Shown piece after piece: positions 60,838-64,000 of a DNA stretch of 64,000 nucleotides. The stretch spans positions 8,462,746-8,526,745 of the forward strand of contig CM036160.1 of NCBI GenBank assembly GCA_020631735.1, written 5' to 3'. How positions within the stretch are numbered: position 1 is the first letter of the stretch; each line of letters begins with the position of its first letter. The DNA is from Saccharum officinarum. Lineage: Eukaryota; Streptophyta; Magnoliopsida; Poales; Poaceae. Made by a program: the position numbers and the translations under genes. The notes below the pieces were generated by a model that made no database searches, was not told the origin of the DNA, and saw only the letters and a program-made list of their open reading frames with translations.

Positions 60838-61306
60838 TGTTAGAATTGATCTCATCCGTCTTGACCCAACGGTCGAGACGGACCCCTTAACCGTGTCCTG
60901 ATCAAGGACGTCCAGCCTAACGACACGGTTGGTGGGCCCCGTCGCGCAGCACAATAAAGAGGAGGTGGGGGCAGGGGCTCGTACTACGAGGTTCACCGCC
61001 ACAGTAATTGTCCCACCTCTTTTCATAGACCGATCGAGAGGAGTGTTGTAGGCGACGGGAAGCTCCACCGCCTTTCACCGTCGTCACTGGACACGGCCGC
61101 CACCACACTACGTCCTACTACTTCACCATGACCGGACTTTACTGCGACCTCTACACCGTCGCCATGTCGGCCTCCTCTTCCAAGACCGATGGTCAGACAT
61201 ACCGAACCCTCTCATCTCCTCCCTCTCAGATGTTCTATTGGTTTTATCACAAATGGAAGAAATGTACCCGCTAGATCTACGCCTAGTGACCCTAATGAGT
61301 TCAACA
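60838..61306 (+). mobile_element. Ty1/copia-type 5' LTR (469 bp)
   Basis: Starts TGTTAGAATTGATC and ends TTCAACA, followed by TTGGTATCGAGAG, a tRNA-Met type primer site. The 5-base left flank is GCCAG. The LTR start and spacing are typical of copia elements. Confidence 0.7.
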
Positions 61307-61683
61307 TTGGTATCGAGAGTCGGTCTAGTGTGTGGATCCAGTTGGGATAGGAAGAAAAGAAATCAACCGATCCAAGTGAATCGGCAAAGAAAGCAAACCC
61401 TAACCCTAAAGGAAAACAGAAAGGGGATTCGAATTCAATTTGGATTACCCTAAAGAACCCTAATCCTAACCTAACCCTAGAGGGGGGAAAGGATGGAGGG
61501 GAGGCGGACCTACCTGGGTCACCTTCTCGCCGTCACCACCGTCGGCCGTCTCCTAGATGGCGTGCGGGAAGATGACCCGAGCAGCCGGGGCATGGATCTC
61601 GGCAGAGGCAAAGGGCACCGCCCGCAAGGCTGCTCGACGGCGGCGAGTTCTGCCTCAGGTGAGCTCGCGCGCCGGTGAGGGGC
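61307..61683 (+). other. Start of copia internal region, interrupted
   Basis: Primer site at 61308, then a leader with AAACCCTAACCCTAAAGG and ACCCTAATCCTAACCTAACC, resembling plant telomere repeat units, and a GC-rich piece without recognised domain. It ends where the next LTR begins at 61684. Confidence 0.5.
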
Positions 61684-63954
61684 TGAAAGTCCCTAGTTTG
61701 GTTTTGGCTAATTGATGAAACCTAGGACTAACCTTTGTATCTAAGTGGATGATTTAGATAAAGGTGGTCATTGCATATGAGACATGACATTGACTCATGT
61801 GACCAAGATGATGAAGACCAAGATGAGGCTTGGCTCGATGGACCGGTTGTGAAGGTGAAGGGCAAGTCGAGGCTTCGAAGCGAAGGACCATGCGATGGTG
61901 AAGCTTGAGCAAGACTTAGCGCCGATGGACTGATGCAACGGTGAAGAGCAAGTGAAGTCAAGGTCGATGGATCGAGACGGTCATGTGATGATATGAAGTG
62001 GATCATATCATTTGGAGAAACAAAATGGGCTCAAGGCAAAGGTATAACCATAGGGCCATTTTGTTTTACACTCAAGACACCATAGAGGGTGTGAGTGGTT
62101 TAGGATCGATAGCCGAACTATTAAGAGGGGAAGTCTTATCGGTTATTCGATGCACGGGTGCCACTAGGTGAATTCATGAAGTGCATTGCATGTAGGGCCT
62201 AGTGAGCTAATTGGAAAACCTTTGAAAATGATTGAGAAAATGCTAACACACAAGCACATGGAGATGTACACTTGATGGTGTTGGCACATTTGCAAAGGTG
62301 GTGTTGGTCGCGCTGTGGTTTGCGGGTAGAGAGGGGTTTGGGTTCCTCTCTCCCTCCCGCCGAGCGTGTGAGCGCGGGATTCAGGCGATTTCGGGGAAAT
62401 GAAATGTCTATTTTCCACTACGCCGAAAGTCGGAAAAGAAACGGAGGCGAACAGGGTCACTAAGGTGACCGGACGCTGCACCGGACGCGGTCACGATGTG
62501 ACCGGACGCGTCCGGTCAGTACAGCGCGGTATCAGGCGCGCGGGTGCTAGGGTTTGCAACCGGCGCGTCCGGTCACTCGCGGGACCGGCGCGTCCGGTCA
62601 GGTGCCCAGGAGGAACTGCGGTTCGCAAGGACGATCGGACGCGGAGCGCGTCCGGTCACACGCGATCGGACGCGTCCGGTCGTCAAAGGAGCTTACTGGA
62701 CTCCGACCGGACGCTGGCACTGTCGCGTCCGGTCGTTCTCTAGAGCGCGTCCGGTCGGTGTTTCGCGGCGCGGGTGCTGAGCGGATCGGCGCGTCCGGTC
62801 GTTACGAGGGGCGCGTCCGGTCATTGCTTCGCGCGCGCGATGCTGAGCGACCGGCGCGTCCGGTCTGTTGAGAGGCGCGTCCGGTCATGGGGTTTGACCG
62901 TTGGCGCAGTGACCGTTGGAGGACCGGACGCGGTTGAGCGCGTCCGGTCAGTTTCGACCGGCGCGTCCGGTCATCCCGAAAAACGGTCAGTGGAGTTGCA
63001 ACGGCTCTATTTGTTTGGGGTGCTTATAAATACTCGTTGGCCGGCCCTTGGGGAGGCGGCTTGGCATTTCTAACACTCTTGTGCATCCTTTGAGCAAAAG
63101 CAACTCCTCCCACTCATCTCTCTTGCTTGATTGCAAATCAAAAGTGAGATTGAGTGATCCCAAAGTGCATTGCATAGCTTGAGGGCATCTAGTGGCACTT
63201 GTGGGTGGTTTAGCCGGTGGATTTCTTGTTACTCTTGGAGGGTACCGCTCCTAGCCGGCTTGGAGATTGTTGGAGGCGTTGGCAAGAGAAGGTGATTGTT
63301 CTTGGCCACCTCCGGTTGTTTGTAAGAGGTTCTTGTGCTTTCCTCGGCGGGACGCCAAAAGCAACTCTATTGGATTGCGCGTGTCATTGAGTTACCTCAC
63401 TTGAGAGTGGAGTCTTGCGGTGCCTTGCGGGGCGTGCCTTGAGGGGCAAAGTGACTTGAGGGTCACACCGAGGAACCATCTAAGTGTTGGTCGACACAAC
63501 CGGTGACGTAGCTTGTCGGTGCACAAGTGAACACCGGGTGAACAAAAATATTGTGTCTCTTGTCTCCCGGTGATTGGTCTACATATTGTGTTGTTGTCAA
63601 TATTAATTAATTGTATATCATCTTGGTGATTGGCAACATCTTCACTCCACCGTCGGTATAAGATTCACAATCCTTTCTCTTGCACTTATCTTTACTAGAT
63701 TACCTAGTGTTGCTCTAGTAGTAGCTTGGCTAGTAGTGTTGTTAGCTTGTTCTCTAGTGTAAAATTAGTGACATAGCTCTTGTGTGAACTAGAGATCATA
63801 ATCTACTAGACTTGTGGATAGGAGGCTTGCATCACAACCTTTGGCTAAGCAAAACTCGCTTTACGCCGTTTGTTTTTCTAACAAGTTTGCTTAGTGGTGC
63901 TTGTAGAATTTTTATAGGCTATTCACCCCCCCTCTAGCCATCTAGGACCTTACA
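61684..63954 (+). mobile_element. 5' LTR of a further LTR retrotransposon (2.27 kb)
   Basis: Starts TGAAAGTCCCTAG and ends AGGACCTTACA. TGGTATCGGAGCC, a tRNA-Met type primer site, follows at 63957. The CACCCCCCCTCTAGCC stretch before the end is common in grass SIRE-type copia LTRs, so a SIRE-like copia is likely, but the coding part lies beyond the window. It is inserted in the copia remnant, giving a nest in the DUF1005 gene. Confidence 0.65.
62466..62975. repeat. Cluster of GCGTCCGGTC words in the LTR
   Basis: About 13 copies of CGTCCGGTC and 5 of the complement GACCGGACG/ACCGGACGC, irregularly spaced by roughly 15-60 bp. One site is a palindrome, ACCGGACGCGTCCGGT (62501-62516). Confidence 0.9.
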
Positions 63955-63956
63955 AG

Positions 63957-63969
63957 TGGTATCGGAGCC
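63957..63969 (+). promoter_or_regulatory. Primer binding site at window end
   Basis: TGGTATCGGAGCC, two bases behind the LTR end. Only about 30 bp of interior follow. Confidence 0.8.
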
Positions 63970-64000
63970 GTGGTCACCGTTTTAATCAAGGCTTAACATC

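Noticed and set aside
62466..62975. CRISPR-like look of the GCGTCCGGTC repeats
   Set aside because: Repeat unit is only about 10 bp, spacing is irregular, both orientations occur, and the genome is a plant's.

Overview
The window looks like nuclear DNA of a grass, probably a panicoid/andropogonoid one. The signs are a DUF4220/DUF594 gene of the type expanded in grasses, Stowaway-like and other grass-type MITEs, 5-kb-LTR Ty3 elements with an initiator-tRNA-Met type primer site, and plant-mobile-domain and Mutator-like elements. The species is not provable from this sequence. Most of the window is transposable elements. Only one clearly intact host gene is visible (2887-5271).

Layout. 1-1179: 3' end of a decayed LINE-1. 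1180-2886: promoter region with an (AT)n tract, TATA box and 5'UTR intron. 2887-5271: intact single-exon DUF4220/DUF594 gene. 5500-5927: Stowaway-like MITE with a 156-bp duplication. About 7380-9352: decayed Ty1/copia polyprotein, minus strand. 11090-13339: a second DUF594 copy, now a pseudogene. 13407-13506: assembly gap. 13507-26988: a Ty3/gypsy chromovirus-like element on the minus strand with 5.04-kb LTRs. 27292-27413: a broken dihydroxy-acid dehydratase exon. 30175-46516: a large non-coding LTR element (LARD-like) in the arrangement LTR-internal-LTR-partial internal. 47731-48220: palindrome of two MITEs. 48370-52495: three tandem copies of one arm of an element carrying a plant mobile domain (PMD) gene, continuing into that gene (52955-54904, broken) and the opposite inverted arm (to about 55570). 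57374-59663: a second element with terminal inverted repeats, Mutator-like. 60366-60837: 3' part of a DUF1005-family gene, minus strand, cut by a copia LTR (60838-61306). 61684-63954: a further LTR whose interior runs off the window.

The most striking item is in the Ty3 element. Between its leader and gag lies an intact 200-codon ORF (20570-21172, minus). Its product starts, directly after the initiator Met, with a near copy of the histone H3 N-terminal tail: 18 of the first 21 residues are identical, with the H3 K4, K9 and S10 positions kept and K14, K18 and K23 replaced. A long coiled coil and a strongly acidic tail follow. The same element ends its integrase with a chromodomain-like segment, so one element would encode both a histone-tail look-alike and a candidate histone-tail reader. 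Pol is broken in several places, but the H3-like ORF is intact.

The Ty3 element and the LARD-like element look like an autonomous/non-autonomous pair. They share LTR termini, primer-site context, leader splice signals, the polypurine/LTR junction and a 415-bp LTR block that is about 98% identical, although the LTRs are otherwise much more diverged. The LARD-like element has no gag-pol and would need enzymes from such a partner.
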